From Owenia fusiformis (lineage: Eukaryota > Annelida > Polychaeta > Sabellida > Oweniidae): a DNA stretch of 60,000 nucleotides. The translations under genes and the position numbers were made by a program. The notes beneath the pieces were generated by a model. It worked only from the letters and a program-made list of their open reading frames with translations. It was not told the origin of the DNA and made no database searches. Positions 24,701 through 34,661 of the stretch are shown one piece after another (positions within the stretch are counted from its first letter, which is position 1; each line of letters opens with the position of its first letter). Location: the NCBI GenBank assembly GCA_903813345.2, contig CAIIXF020000009.1, positions 7,870,030 to 7,930,029 of the forward strand. The letters are read 5' to 3'.

Positions 24701-24888
24701 TCGATTTATAGATGTCTCTAAAATCACTTATTCTGTAAACGACGCGCTTTGTTCAAGGTGCACCTTTACAGATTAGACTCTTACAATCTACATCTGTTAA
24801 GCGGGAAACACCTGGCATAAAACTCACCTTTTGGCCCGTCTGTCTTGGCATTTTGAAGTGCAAAAATGAAAAGTAAACAAAGGAACAT
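12556..24888 (-). CDS. GH18 chitinase-like protein (predicted inactive) with two CBM14 domains
   Basis: Twelve exons: 24828-24888, 24142-24165, 23060-23222, 22492-22744, 21924-22048, 21537-21639, 20218-20397, 19985-20104, 15673-15824, 13985-14067, 12993-13280, 12556-12788. All phases agree, and 1785 nt give 594 residues plus TAA. Order: signal peptide (MFLCLLFIFALQ), GH18 barrel about 30-385 (VCYFSTW, LLAVGGW, MTYDMNG, GLPTYGRTYTL, NGFGGASIWTL), Pro/Ser linker about 394-421, CBM14 about 423-480 and 519-575. The GH18 signature reads FDGIDLDFLYPG: leucine 147 replaces the catalytic glutamate, as in the mammalian chi-lectin CHI3L1. Inference: a secreted chitin-binding lectin without hydrolase activity. 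The GHNSPL segment is also altered (AHHASLF). The 24-nt second exon and the exon 6/7 and 9/10 junctions are the least certain. Introns host a LINE, a mariner MITE and the 7SL gene. Confidence 0.88.
12993..13280 (-). CDS. Exon 11 of the chitinase-like gene: first CBM14 domain
   Basis: A phase 1-1 exon beginning with the same CTTGCCC as exon 12. It encodes a CBM14 domain (CDCSMYYHC, GLRWRDEKKWCDFD) followed by about 40 residues of linker rich in Pro, Lys and Gly. Phase symmetry lets the module be duplicated or skipped without a frameshift. Confidence 0.85.
13430..13727 (-). ncRNA. 7SL: 7SL (signal recognition particle) RNA gene
   Basis: The minus strand from 13727 reads GCTGGGAGTGGTGGCGTGCT with TGTAATCC after it, the start of the SRP Alu domain (compare human GCCGGGCGCGGTGGCGCG). 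It continues with GTCCGCACTAAGCTCGGCAT, the S-domain segment CCCAGGTTG, the helix 8 hairpin GCGGAAACGC with the adjoining AGCAG loop (about 13519-13540) and the long return strand AGTAGTGGGATCGCGCCTGT with GAATAG. It ends in a run of six T (13427-13432), a polymerase III terminator. The length of about 298 nt equals a full SRP RNA. Differences from the human sequence keep the helix 8 stem paired, which argues for a functional gene rather than a retro-pseudogene. It has no A tail. It lies within an intron of the chitinase-like gene, same strand. Confidence 0.93.
13750..13759 (-). promoter_or_regulatory. TATA-like element upstream of 7SL
   Basis: CATAAATATG on the minus strand lies 23-32 bp before the 7SL start, the spacing of a TATA box in polymerase III genes with upstream control. 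Confidence 0.45.
13791..13799 (-). promoter_or_regulatory. CRE/ATF-like site upstream of 7SL
   Basis: TGACGTCGT (plus strand) contains the palindromic CRE core TGACGTC, 64-72 bp before the RNA start. The human 7SL promoter depends on an ATF/CREB site about 50 bp upstream, so position and motif agree with a working promoter. Confidence 0.45.
13985..14067 (-). CDS. Exon 10 of the chitinase-like gene: Pro/Ser linker
   Basis: Flanked by TTTACAG and GTAAAT, phase 2 in and 1 out. It encodes PPVPTGAPTRQ and then a Ser/Leu-rich stretch: a flexible hinge between the barrel and the chitin-binding modules. Confidence 0.7.
14152..14249. repeat. Palindromic repeat with CCGAAGGCC centre
   Basis: GATAAAGCATAAGAATG and ATAAGAAATAATA on the left pair with TTATTATTTCTTAT and GAATGCTTTATC on the right, around CCGAAGGCCGAAGGCC. 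It is a probable MITE or internal part of one, in intron 9 of the chitinase-like gene. A direct repeat of GTTGACTGTTCATGTAG follows at 14342 and 14400. Confidence 0.6.
15673..15824 (-). CDS. Exon 9 of the chitinase-like gene: end of the GH18 barrel
   Basis: The exon starts after GTCTGTTGCAG in phase 0. It encodes NGFGGASIWTLNMDDVNGTC, the conserved last strand of GH18 proteins (W in SIWTL lines the substrate cleft), then PLTNAVKHILECK. A GTAAAA donor ends it in phase 2. If this donor is skipped, the frame meets TAA at once (15671) and gives a protein without chitin-binding domains. Confidence 0.8.
15948..15964. repeat. Target-site duplication of the LINE, left copy
   Basis: TTTGCACAAGTGAAGTT occurs here and again at 19898-19914, immediately bordering the LINE insertion. 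Its length (17 bp) fits target-primed reverse transcription. Confidence 0.9.
16067..18366 (-). pseudogene. Reverse transcriptase part of the LINE, broken
   Basis: The frame encodes an L1-type reverse transcriptase: SSPGIDGLTPAFYK, FRPISLTCSDYKI, a catalytic aspartate in the AFDS block, LRQGCPLS and the YADD active site (around 17640). It runs to two adjacent in-frame stops (TAA TGA, 16718-16723), then continues in the same frame to 16067. The terminal part has a Cys/His motif CTYC-(x)-H-(x)-C typical of L1/Tx1-clade ORF2 proteins. The RT motifs look intact, but the stops, the 5' truncation and the inserted transposon make it non-functional. The first codons of the long open frame at 18367-18397 belong to the inserted transposon, not to the LINE. 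Confidence 0.88.
18367..19692. mobile_element. 1.33 kb DNA transposon nested in the LINE, 6-bp target duplication
   Basis: The ends are inverted repeats of at least 24 bp starting ATACGACGTCAGATACTGTA. CTTTTG flanks both sides (18361-18366, 19693-19698). Removing the element with one flank copy joins the two LINE frames without shift (…HECTK to AIRQMNSD…), which confirms the boundaries. No transposase is recognised; a 29-codon plus-strand frame at 19357-19443 is rich in Arg/Lys/Glu and followed by GGGTAGGG, perhaps a leftover first exon. A 6-bp duplication excludes Tc1/mariner and hAT; IS3EU, Dada or Polinton-type elements are candidates. Confidence 0.88.
19898..19914. repeat. Target-site duplication of the LINE, right copy
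   Basis: Second copy of TTTGCACAAGTGAAGTT, at the 5' border of the LINE. Confidence 0.9.
19985..20397 (-). CDS. Exons 7 and 8 of the chitinase-like gene
   Basis: Exon 7 (20218-20397) encodes 60 residues from KWAAEYWVSKG through GLPTYGRTYTL to GFISYPE, the conserved late GH18 segment with its alpha+beta insertion. Exon 8 (19985-20104) encodes 40 residues with QRFWIDDQKVPYA and NQWVGYDDPQSV; the W-V-G-Y-D-D run is a GH18 hallmark. Both are phase 0 at both ends. The exon 7 acceptor was placed at TTATTGAAG; an upstream AG (about 20415) would also be open. Confidence 0.85.
20671..21514. mobile_element. Mariner-type element built on repeated GGGGCAAAACGGCCC motifs
   Basis: The terminal inverted repeats are GGGGAACATGGGGCAAAACG and, inverted, AGGGAACATGGGGCAAAGCG, flanked by TA (20669-20670, 21515-21516). 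The core GGGCAAA(A/G)CGGCCC recurs inside at about 20697, 21034, 21282 and 21303 in both orientations. No transposase frame is present. The element ends 23 bp from the exon 6 splice donor of the chitinase-like gene. Confidence 0.8.
21537..21639 (-). CDS. Exon 6 of the chitinase-like gene
   Basis: Short exon found by splice phase. It encodes CDFLILMTYDMNGVWNKR and AHHASLF, aligned to the GH18 MxYDxxGxW block and the normally conserved GHNSPL segment, which is changed here. Donor GTACGT; the preceding GTA codon keeps phase 0 into exon 7. Confidence 0.78.
21671..21755 (-). mobile_element. Family-1 mini-element, copy 1
   Basis: An 85-bp copy of the family with CATCATGATAAACCATG at one end and CATTCTGATA at the other (here inverted). 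Its flanks do not show a convincing 9-bp duplication, so it is an older copy. It lies in intron 5 of the chitinase-like gene. Confidence 0.7.
21924..22048 (-). CDS. Exon 5 of the chitinase-like gene
   Basis: Flanked by CGTTTTAG and GTACGT, phase 0 in and 2 out. It encodes EMKQLFKRDSKKGKKPSLLL and VVSVSATKTFIDKGYEVKEL, equal to the GH18 segment with the fifth barrel strand. Confidence 0.78.
22390..22431. repeat. Two tandem copies of a 21-bp unit
   Basis: AGTAGCGGTCAACAGTACATA is repeated exactly and followed by an inverted partial copy (TTGCTGACCGC). Confidence 0.85.
22492..22744 (-). CDS. Exon 4 of the chitinase-like gene: GH18 active-site exon
   Basis: Encodes KLKVLLAVGGWDYG and then GRGFDGIDLDFLYPGARG. 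The GH18 signature DGxDxDxE keeps its aspartates, but the proton-donor glutamate is leucine (codon TTA) and the preceding Trp is Phe. The change is not a sequencing frame problem: the frame is open on both sides and both splice junctions fit. Confidence 0.9.
23060..23222 (-). CDS. Exon 3 of the chitinase-like gene: start of the GH18 barrel
   Basis: Encodes RRVCYFSTWF and then DIDPHCCTHIIVAFAGM, the first two barrel strands of GH18 proteins (usual form VCYYTNW and CTHIIYAFA). Ends in phase 2 at GTAAGT. Confidence 0.85.
23619..23693 (+). mobile_element. Family-2 mini-element, copy 1
   Basis: A 75-bp copy (TACCCTTTGAATTCGTTCGA to GCGCAGGGC) with degraded flanks GAACTAATT and GAACAATTT. It lies in intron 2 of the chitinase-like gene. 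Confidence 0.75.
23827..23862. repeat. Perfect hairpin, 15-bp stem
   Basis: ATCATGGGCTTTCAA pairs with TTGAAAGCCCATGAT around a 6-base loop, inside intron 2 of the chitinase-like gene. No function is known. Confidence 0.8.
24029..24111 (+). mobile_element. Family-1 mini-element, copy 2
   Basis: An 83-bp copy from CATCATGATAAACCATGACA to GTGTCAGAATG, flanked by CAAATTGAG (24020-24028) and CAAAGTGAG (24112-24120), a 9-bp duplication with one mismatch. It ends 31 bp before the proposed 24-nt exon 2 of the chitinase-like gene. Confidence 0.85.
24142..24165 (-). CDS. Candidate 24-nt microexon (exon 2 of the chitinase-like gene)
   Basis: GCAGCATTGAAGCTGGGAAA plus AGGA lies between AATAG and a perfect GTAAGT donor. 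It would add SIEAGKR between signal peptide and barrel. Because its length is a multiple of three and exon 1 can join exon 3 directly in frame, it may be skipped or spurious. Confidence 0.4.
24828..24888 (-). CDS. Exon 1 of the chitinase-like gene: signal peptide
   Basis: The ATG at 24888 opens MFLCLLFIFALQNAKTDGPK, a typical secretory signal, ending at a GTGAGT donor in phase 1. No TATA box was recognised in the flank above 24889. Confidence 0.75.
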
Positions 24889-27800
24889 GTACTTTTCCTG
24901 AATTTGATAAACATACATCTTAGAGGTCACCTATACGGATTCTTGAGGTCACAGAACACAATCCCCCAAAGGTTAAAGTAAAACATAATTATTTGAAAGG
25001 GATGCGAGGGTGAGGTCTTGTATTAATTAACATGGTAAAGAACGGCAGTAGTACTTAAAACGACCTATTTAATATTTGTAAGAGTACTTAAGGTACAGGT
25101 TTGTTTATCGGCGAGTCGAAACAAGTGCAAGGGCACATATAAAGTAATGATATATTTAGAGGTATATTTAACCGTGCAATGCGCATTTAATCGCCATTAA
25201 ATTAAATTACACCAAGTACATTAGAATGAAAGTCATTATTTTTATGTTTCTCAACATTGGTTTGCATTGATGTGTGACGCATAGAATTTAATTCATTTCA
25301 TTGATGGGGATACCCGTTGCGCGCTGCGATAGGATGTTTTGGATTTTCCTTTATCCATCATCATTAGTTTTCGGATGTTCAAATCTCAAGACTAAAATAA
25401 CTCCAAATAGAAAAAATTAAAGGACCTCGAAAATAACGTGTGTAAATCTTATTTGTGAAAAATCCACTTTTTTCGAAAACGGACATACCCTTTGGGAACC
25501 CCTTCACGGGACCTTCGCATTTTGACCAACGTTGGTTCACTGGCTGTGTTTATTATGATGGATTTAAAAATACATGCAGGCGTATGACAGATGTCGTCAT
25601 TTTAATGAACCAACCAATACCAAATACAACCGTACGGTGGACCATGGGTCCTGGGACGATTTTATTCATTCACATAATTTACTGATTTGACAAACTAACA
25701 TATATCAAATAATCAAGTACATTACTGCCCTGTCCTCGAGCTTACTGCTAATCAAATCGTGTCATCTATTGACACACAAAATGGCTAGCTGTGTTATTAA
25801 ATTGCGACCAAGAGGAGGGAAAACCTCAGCGCTGATGACAGACAGAATAACGTCTCTTGCTTACCACCTTCGTTTTCCGAATCTTAACTGGCTTACTCCG
25901 AATATCACATATCATTGTGATGTTTTAATCAATGTTAGCATGTTCTTTATATTTTTTATCTTGATGTGAAAAGAACAAGCTATGATATCGGTTAACACGC
26001 CAATATCATAACAATATTTGAAGCGTTTTTAGAAAATTTTGAATCCGCCTTTGAATGACGTCATTCGTCCGTCGATTTAACCCATCAGCGCCGATGTCTT
26101 CTCAATACACATTTACATTACGGACGCAATGTATTCTCTGAACCCTGGGGTTTACCTCTTCCGAGGACAAGCATATAATTGCATGTTGCTGCGAAATTGA
26201 CACTGATGATGTTATAGAAAGTATGTTTTTCATATCCAATAATATTGAGGAGCTAATTTAATAAATAATCATGAAACTCTCCTATTTTTCGTTTGAAGGC
26301 CGCTTCTCGTTGCCCCTGGCACATGTCTATTTCCGCTTTGCTACGCGATTTGATAAGTGGATATTAAACATATCAAATAAACTCGTATATGCAAATTTAT
26401 GAATGCATACGAAAGTTGGTTGTCTGACATTGTTACATTTTTATGCTAGTAAGTTGTTAAAGGATAATTAATAACTTGATTATAATCATTTTTCATTCAT
26501 TTTTATTTGAAGTGTAAATCCTCGGTGTTTCCATTTCTAACATTTATAAACAAATGGTCGTTTTTTTCTATTGGATAATGATGACATATAATAGTCACTG
26601 TTTCATTTTAAAATCGACAAATTCAAAAATCCTTGGTGTCACGTGCGTTTTTCCATGAAATATTAGATTGTTCGACTGATCATAGTTATTTAGGATATTT
26701 TAAAATTAAATCTAGCTGTAGACTAATTGAAAGATTAATTGAATGTTTCAATTTGGAAACGCGAGGTTTTTAAATACGTTTAAACAAAATTTAGTCAAAA
26801 TCAGTTTAGTTTTTTTTATGGAAAATATATATTTCTATCGTTTGAATTGGTGTTGTTCCTAGTCCAACATTTCTTCATGAAAACCATGCATTTTGTATAA
26901 AGATACCAAACTAGCTATATCAAATGCATTTCAATTCAAATTGCGTCATATTAAGAAAACTGCAGGAAAAAGTTGCAAATTGGAAAATATGCAAACAAAG
27001 CGTGTATGTAGTACTCCCCCCCCCACCAGCATTCATCGATTTTAGTTATAAGAAGAAAGATACGAAATCGGTGAAAAACTAATCTTGAATTTTTTACTCT
27101 GTTATACATCTTCTCCTTGGTTACCGCAAAAAGAATACATGTCTGAACAATGTTATCCTTAAATGACATGATTTATAGTTAAGATTTATGTATTGCAAAT
27201 TGCAAGAGAACAAAATACTGGTTGTGTTCATACCCGGGGATCATATATAGCCTAAGAGACCCCGGACCAGAATTTCTGAGTTAATAACGGTCTAGATGGG
27301 GTTCAATAATTCAGGGTAACCGTATTAGTTATCATCTAGCGAGGTTATCACAACCGACCAATATCGCATCTGTTTCGAGAACGAGCTGTCAAATTGAACA
27401 GCCGATCTGTGGTTAGTTATAGGCTTGTATAAGGAATTTGAATGTCTACGATCCTTGAGGTTAGAGCAATGGTTAACCGCAATGTGCGGGGGTCAGCAAT
27501 CGCTCATAAAGAAAACAACACGGATGTCCCTCGGATAATACACGATCATGCAACACACAAAGTGAGAAAATGTAATGACTCAATGAGGAATTACGAGAAA
27601 TTACAAAAATGTCGTATTTGAACCACCAGCATATCGAACGGTGTTTGGAATTCCAATGATTGTCCAGGTGTTTGAAAATGCACTTCGGATTTTACACAAA
27701 GGCTGCGGTAAGGTTTAAAATAAATGCATACGTAATGTCGGTATGCGAAACACGGATGTTAATATCAAAACAAACCATTCGCAAGTGTAAACATTAAGAC

Positions 27801-29937
27801 AACACAACACAACATTGACACAAAGTGTTGTAATGTTGTATCAAATACACAGACTTCATCTGTACAATATACAAGAGAAACAAGCTAATAGCATTCGATG
27901 GTTAGGCTATTATTTCGTGAGAGTTATTGCACCTCATAGGCGACAAGGTTAAATAGACTCAAAGCGGACTATGTGCGATGAATTTTTTGACAGAGAGAAC
28001 AAAATTCCATATGATATGGAGGCTGCGTTAAATGGCAATACGATTCATATTGTTTTCAAAGGAAATGTGATATTTGCAGAATATCCTCTTTGGATTAATA
28101 GAACGATGTTTTCACAAAAGGAGACTAGGAGGTGTACTGTTAAAATTGCGTCAAAGGATAACAAGTCACGATTTCAGGTTTATCGATCAGTGTGAGACAG
28201 CGTTATTTCGCATCCGGTCAATTAGGAGAACAGTCAGGGAGATGTAACAGTTACAGAAAACGGTCAGTGGAAATATTTGTTAGGATCGATAAAAGTGATT
28301 GGAATTTGAATTGGAAGATGGGTTGGAGCACAATTTTTGTCGGCGACATTAGCATTCTCCAAATACACTGACCCCCGGGCACTGACCTCATGAACTCGTA
28401 CCTCGGAAGAAGAAGGAACGAAGTTGACGATGTCTGGAGCCCTGCGTTCGGAGGATCCAATATTAGCGAATCAATATCAACTGCTCAACTTGAACATCAA
28501 TGCAAAATATGGTCTCCGACCTTATAACTAAAACCGATGGTTATTGACTTTGTGATTGTGGTGTTCTGAGGCCTTCTTTTCTTCATCATGTTTGAACAAT
28601 AAAACGGCAATCGCACAACATTATACAAAATGTTTGGATACTGTACTATACCAGGATATTTAAGCGATCGAAAACCAAGCTTAGCTGTAAATATCTGGAG
28701 ATGGCTGTCAGAGACCGATAGAAGCTAACATTTCTGGGAATGGCACACATAGGAAGTTAATTAATGCTTAATTTGCCTATTAATATCATGTGAAAATTTG
28801 GCTATTAATGTCTAAATGGACACAGCCAAGGAAAAATTGCTTAAATAAAAAACAAAAAAAAAACAAGGATGAACACAATTATCACCAATTACCAAAGCTA
28901 GCATCAAATACGAAATACGAAACATTTTTCGCCATCTTGGCAAATTGACAATTTTACGTTATCGTGACGATTTATTCTGTGTGATAGCCGCAAAGCGTAA
29001 CTGCAAAGCATAATGATAAATGATACATCCACTTGGGATGTTAAATTATTTACAGATAAACGCGTGAGTTGTAAGCGATCACTTGTAATTAATTAAATGA
29101 AAACATTTCCTAGAGACGCCTGGAGAAAGAAATAGAAAATATTGCTGTGAATAAAGTGTTGTGAATTAAGACTTACTGTATCACCATTAGATGTTTCACG
29201 GTGCCCTGAAACAAAACAGAAAGAGATAGCAAGTGCAACGTGTATTTTTGTACTAATTCAAAGCAACATGGCCGAGTGTTGTGTACTCAATTCTTACATT
29301 GAAAGTCGATGTCTTCCGTTCATTTTCTCACGCAATGCTTATAAGCATTCCGAACAAAAATGCTCTTGAAATAAAAGTAATTTTTCTCATTGATTTATTA
29401 TCATTTAGAGTCAGTACTTTTTCAAAACCTTCTTCTCGTATTTCATTTTTATTTCATAATTATTATGTAAAAGTCAAAATAAATGCATATTTCCTAAAAT
29501 TTATATCAAAAATGAAACTCCAATGTGATTTTAAAGTTTGATAGCAAAGCATTGAACCATGGAATCGTATCCCTTTTGTCCCGGCCTCTCACGAATCGGG
29601 GCATGGAAAATGACCATGGACGTTCTACTATACAAATCTTGTCATCTCTCATGTGATACGATAGGTTTTATGGTCTATATTATTCTGTTATTTTCTAACT
29701 TACCATATGATGCCTTTGATCTTTGCATAACTTCAGACTTTGGAACATAATTTGTAAGGCAGAGTGACACATTTCCCAGAAGGATCAGTTTACACAATTA
29801 GATGATTGGGGCAACAATATCAAGATCACACTCATCAGAAGTCTCAAATGAATCATTAATGAACTCAATCAAGCTCTACGTAGAAGCTTCGTTTCTTATT
29901 CTTCCAATATCATTTTTGCAGTATATAGATTAATTGT

Positions 29938-30021
29938 TACCCTTGGCATTCGTTCGATTTCACCTCTTAAAAGAGAGCTTCGTCTTCAGGAAGTTTATAA
30001 CTAGACTCTGCGCGCAGGGTG
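29938..30021 (+). mobile_element. Family-2 mini-element, copy 2
   Basis: An 84-bp copy from TACCCTTGGCATTCGTTCGA to CTGCGCGCAGGGTG, flanked by ATTAATTGT (29929-29937) and ATTAATTGC (30022-30030), a 9-bp duplication with one mismatch. Confidence 0.88.
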
Positions 30022-30316
30022 ATTAATTGCTTAACCATTCTGAGACTTATCACATATCTTTCTGTTTTCAAACTACTAATAGAAAAGAAATAAATTCAGG
30101 ATTGTGATCGCCCATCCTTCATCTCGGGTATTCCACTTCTTTCCATGAAATTGAATGAAGGATATGGTGATCTCTCACGATGAGGCGGATCACGACCGAG
30201 ATCACGGCGGACTACTAAGGACGCATATCCATACTACAATCGGGGGCGGTTTAGCCTACATGGTGTACTCGGATGGATTGATCGGGTATGTTTTGCAATG
30301 TTATGGTCCGTGCGTC

Positions 30317-30390
30317 AACCCTGAATCACACTCCTGAATCACAACACTGAATCACACTCCTAAATCACAACTCTGAATCACACTCCTGCC
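30317..30390. repeat. Tandem repeat with unit CTGAATCACACTC
   Basis: Six diverged copies of C(T/A)GAATCACA followed by CTC or ACTC, spaced about 11-13 bp. Confidence 0.8.
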
Positions 30391-31379
30391 TCAGCTGATG
30401 CCGCGAATCTGGTCAAATATAATAACTCATCTGCAGATCTAAACAACTCTTGCGTTGTACCACCATGAACTTGAATTCTCAACATATGCAATTAATTTAT
30501 TCGATTGAGAAACCATTCCAATATTTGTTTTTGTTAATGTAATTGCCTCAATTTCGATAAGAGTTGCTGAAGCTTTGAAGCCTCTGGCGTGGTGCATTGT
30601 GCTATTTTTAGCTTTAACTCTACGCCCTTTCCAAAAGAGCTTCGTCCACATTCAAAATGTACAAGGCTCTGAAACCAGTGTGCTTCCCCGGGGGAGGGGG
30701 AGGGGGTGCTTCTGATGTAAAATATAGATCTCTCGTCAGTAAAGAGCTCGATCAGAATGACTGTCGGGATAGGAAATGTATTAAACCCGACCCGATATTT
30801 TTACGATTGGATACGCCACAAGAGCATCAATGATAGAAATACAAGTCTCAATATACAAGTCTCTATATGCACAGGATGCATGATACATTTACTTGTCTAA
30901 GAGAACTTCAGATCTGAGAGGATGGCATATTTAAACAAGCAAAAACAACATATCGCAAATTATTTTGTAAATCACACGCCGATCAGACGTGCTTGGAATA
31001 ATGAAACAAGCGACAGTAACACTTATGTCGCTATTGATCGGTAAACTGAGATCGGTGAAGGCAACACAGAATTGATTAAAACCATGTCTGTCTTTCCCCA
31101 TGTTTTAGTAAATCTGTCTCCATTTTATTAGACTTTTGTAAAATTAAGAATTCTAATGTATTTTCTGCTTTGTTTTATGCATCTATTTCATAGGTTATTT
31201 ATGTAGAAATAATCAGGATATTGCTATTTTTCACATGGGTAAATAATAAACCAATGATATATCAGTCTACTTTTACAGCATTCAAGGTTACGATGCGCCG
31301 ATGATTTTAACTTAGATGACATTTATAGGTCGGATGCAAGGTGACTCGATTGTTCCCTCACAAAGAAAACAATACTATA

Positions 31380-31522
31380 AGTTATTGAATGTTTTGAAGT
31401 ACAAAACAGGATATATTCTGCTCGAGAAATTGTGTATTGGAACGAGACGAAGTCGAGTGCCATTACAGAATATTGAGACAGAATATATCCTGTATTGCAC
31501 TTCAAATCATTCAATAACGTTT
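31380..31522. repeat. Inverted repeat with 40-bp arms
   Basis: GTTATTGAATGTTTTGAAGT and AACAGGATATATTCTG on the left pair with CAGAATATATCCTGT and ACTTCAAATCATTCAATAAC on the right, around about 60 bp. Probable MITE. Confidence 0.7.
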
Positions 31523-31534
31523 TTATCTTGTGAT

Positions 31535-31635
31535 CCTCTGTATTGCTACTAAGATTGTCCCCTCCGTACCAACATTTTCTGTATTGCGACGGAGATGATC
31601 AACGGGGAAAACCTCAGTAGCAATACAGATTGGTA
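31535..31635. repeat. Second inverted repeat next to the first
   Basis: CTGTATTGCTACTAAGATTG pairs with CAGTAGCAATACAG near 31630, with CCCC and GGGG inside the arms. A further CTGTATTGC copy sits in the centre (31579). It begins 15 bp after the previous inverted repeat. Confidence 0.6.
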
Positions 31636-34580
31636 CAGCACAAGAACTGACCAATCAGAGGGCTTCATTTTACATATCATACGATAAATAGCTGTACATA
31701 GTTGCAAGAAATGTTCACTAACATTTGAATATTCCCACCCTCTTCGAAGACGATACTGTTGAAATAGCTCCAGAACATAAAAAAACAGAACACACCTTAC
31801 GAAATATTCAATTTGTCCATCCATTCTGTAATGCTTGATCGGATGCTTAATAGCATGACCTCAGATGCATCACATACAATGAAACTAAAAGTTTACGATA
31901 GGTTCCGAGTTCTCAAAATCACAAGTTAATTACAAGAAACACGGTTGAAATAGACCAGACGAGTGTTTTATAAAAGATTATTCCAGTATTGGTTTTCCAA
32001 TGGACATTAAGATATGTCTTTGATTGTTTACTTGTATGTTTGGATTGAATACGATTGATTTTTAAAAAGTTATATTCGACTGGGTAGTGATTAGTGTGTT
32101 TTAACCATTTTTGAAAATTGTCCTCCAGTGATCAGCAATAGAGACGAGACAGTAACCTTGTGTGACAAAATAAATGTCCACGCTGACTTTACTTTAGATT
32201 CTCTCTTAAGTTTATTTACGTCTGTTACAATGTTTGCATACCACGACAAATGAAGATTTGTTCACAGATGTCAGAAAAATGAAGTTTGCTTGAATTTCTG
32301 AAGTGGTCTTAATTGCTTAGACGCAATAAATCAACATATTTGAAGTCAGGGGTGACTGTGTTGCAATTGTTTAAATAGAAAACAACACTTCACACTTTGA
32401 ACGCTATAAATGTGAAGTATGAACTGGAAATTCTTCTTTAAAAGCCAAAGTGGGGTGAATGAGATCGAGTGTGCACTGAATACAACCAAAAGTAGAAGAG
32501 AAACTTTGAAATTTTGACAAGCAGTTTACAGATCAAAGAGGTTACGCAGCATGTTAGAAAACACAGAAAAATACTACATTTTTTTCATTTTTAGGATATA
32601 GGAAAGATTAAAAATGCATCATGATTAATGAATTATCTGAATACATCATACATATTTCCTGGCATTTTGCTGCACATCACTAACGAGTAAAGCGGGGAGT
32701 AAAGTTCCTTTCCTTTTCATCAAATTAACTTTACCGGTGTATTTTCTCATTCAGTGGAGAATTACAAATAAAAGTATGGCTAATCATATTTAGTCATTTA
32801 CGACACTTCACCAAATCCAGTTCCGGTTGTGAAATTTCTTCGTGATTTTTTTCTTGGAAAATTGAAGGATAAACGAACTTGGTTTTCTGTTCAGTTCCGC
32901 ATTCCTTACGTCTCAGTTTTTCCAGACTACTTGGTACTTACCAATAAATTACTTTAAGTATACTTTTCTTATCAATTAGACTGCATTAGTGAAAGGATTT
33001 GACTTTTAGTTCACTGCTAGTCATACATGAGAAACACGACTAAACCGAACTACCATTTGATTTTGTTGAGGATTTGCGTTTTACATGATAAATGCAGTTG
33101 ACCGGTTCAAATATCCTCGTAACCCATGGTTTAAACGCAATGATTTCTAATATGAATGAAATGCTGAATAATCATGAACACTTTACAGGGAATTTATAGA
33201 GTTTGATGTATTTGTTTGGCGTGCTAACCTCAATTATATTACTCCCAGGATAAGCATTAATTGTAATTCAAAAGCAGAAATCACCATTGTGTGCATTATT
33301 CCCATTGCAAAAGGTTAACACGACCCGCACCAGAACAGACGAATATAAAAACTGGAAATCTCATCTAACCGAAAATCTAGAACTTGAAATAGGCTACTTT
33401 TAGGCCCCTGTGAATCAAAGTTCTGATTAACAGTACCTTGCTTAAGCATCACACAATCTCCATACTATTCAGTCCAAATACATTTTCTTGTTCTTTTATA
33501 TGGATTTAGTTTTTCTTGCTTTGAAATCAACTTTTGCGCAAGCAGAGTTAAAAAACTTCAATTGTAAAAAAACTTAATAAACATTTAATATGTTTGTACC
33601 TTTTCAGTATGAATGGCACAGGAATATGTTGTTGTTATTGAAAGGTACTCTGAATCTCGAGAGCCTCCGTGGATAATTGTTTGTTTTGATTATCTTCCCG
33701 AGCTTCACTCGTCTGCACTGGTTGGATGCTGAATCACCTGGTGGTACTAATATCGTCTGCTTGTCTACATCTATTTCATAATTCATGTCATCTCTCGCTC
33801 AAATTCCAATACATGTATCAACAAATTAGAAAGTAGAATACATTTTTTTCATTCCTTCATAATAATATTGTTTCTCTATTTTTCAGTCTGAATCATTTTG
33901 TATATCCTAGAGTTGATGTTTATATGTCGGTGAGAATGGTTTGTGTTTAAAACAGCATGGCGTATTGGCCATTTGGTTAACTGGTGTATCATCGATATTT
34001 GCTTCTTCATGTCCACAGCTGTTTACGATAAGTGTAATTACATTTCTTTAAGTGCAATAAAGGTTTATAAAATTACATCTGGTGTAATACGAGTATTAAT
34101 TACATAATACATGATTTTCATAAAAGTGCAAAAATGTAAGAGTTTATATTTCATAGTTCTTATTTATAAACCTTGCCCCAATATAAACCTTGCCCCAATA
34201 TATTATACGATGATATCATGTTCTGTTCTACCAGATATAGCTAAAGAGTATTTAATTAATTTCTTTGAAACTCAAATTTTGAGATTCGCCATATGGATAT
34301 TTCTTCCTCATCCTCATCTTACACCACAAATTATCATTAGTAAAACCAAAGTAAACCACCTTATTAGTCAACGATGAGCAAACGTATGCTTAATATCTCT
34401 CTCGTTTTATTGTTAGCAATTAAAGCAACTTATGTGTTCTCCGTATGATGACATCACAATCGGGTTATGTCTATTTAGTCGTTCATAAGGTCCCACCTAT
34501 TATCGATTTCACTTTGAAACACGTCTTTGAGCGGAAACATAACAACACGTCAATATATGATGATTAGACTATATGAATGG

Positions 34581-34661
34581 TACCCTTTGCATTCGTTTGA
34601 CTTCACTTCTTAAAAGAGAGCTTTGTCTTCTGTAGTTTAACTAGACTCTGCGCGCAGGGTA
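34581..34661 (+). mobile_element. Family-2 mini-element, copy 3 (best preserved)
   Basis: 81 bp with terminal repeats TACCCT and AGGGTA, interior TTAAAAGAGAGCTTTGTCTT and ACTAGACTCTGCGCGC. Perfect 9-bp target duplication TATGAATGG (34572-34580, 34662-34670). Confidence 0.92.

Noticed and set aside
25455-25685. 76-codon plus-strand frame
   Set aside because: No domain, no splice partner and average base composition; treated as chance.
30620-30665. Possible further family-2 mini-element
   Set aside because: Only CCAAAAGAGCTTCGTCCA resembles the core; neither end nor duplication is present.
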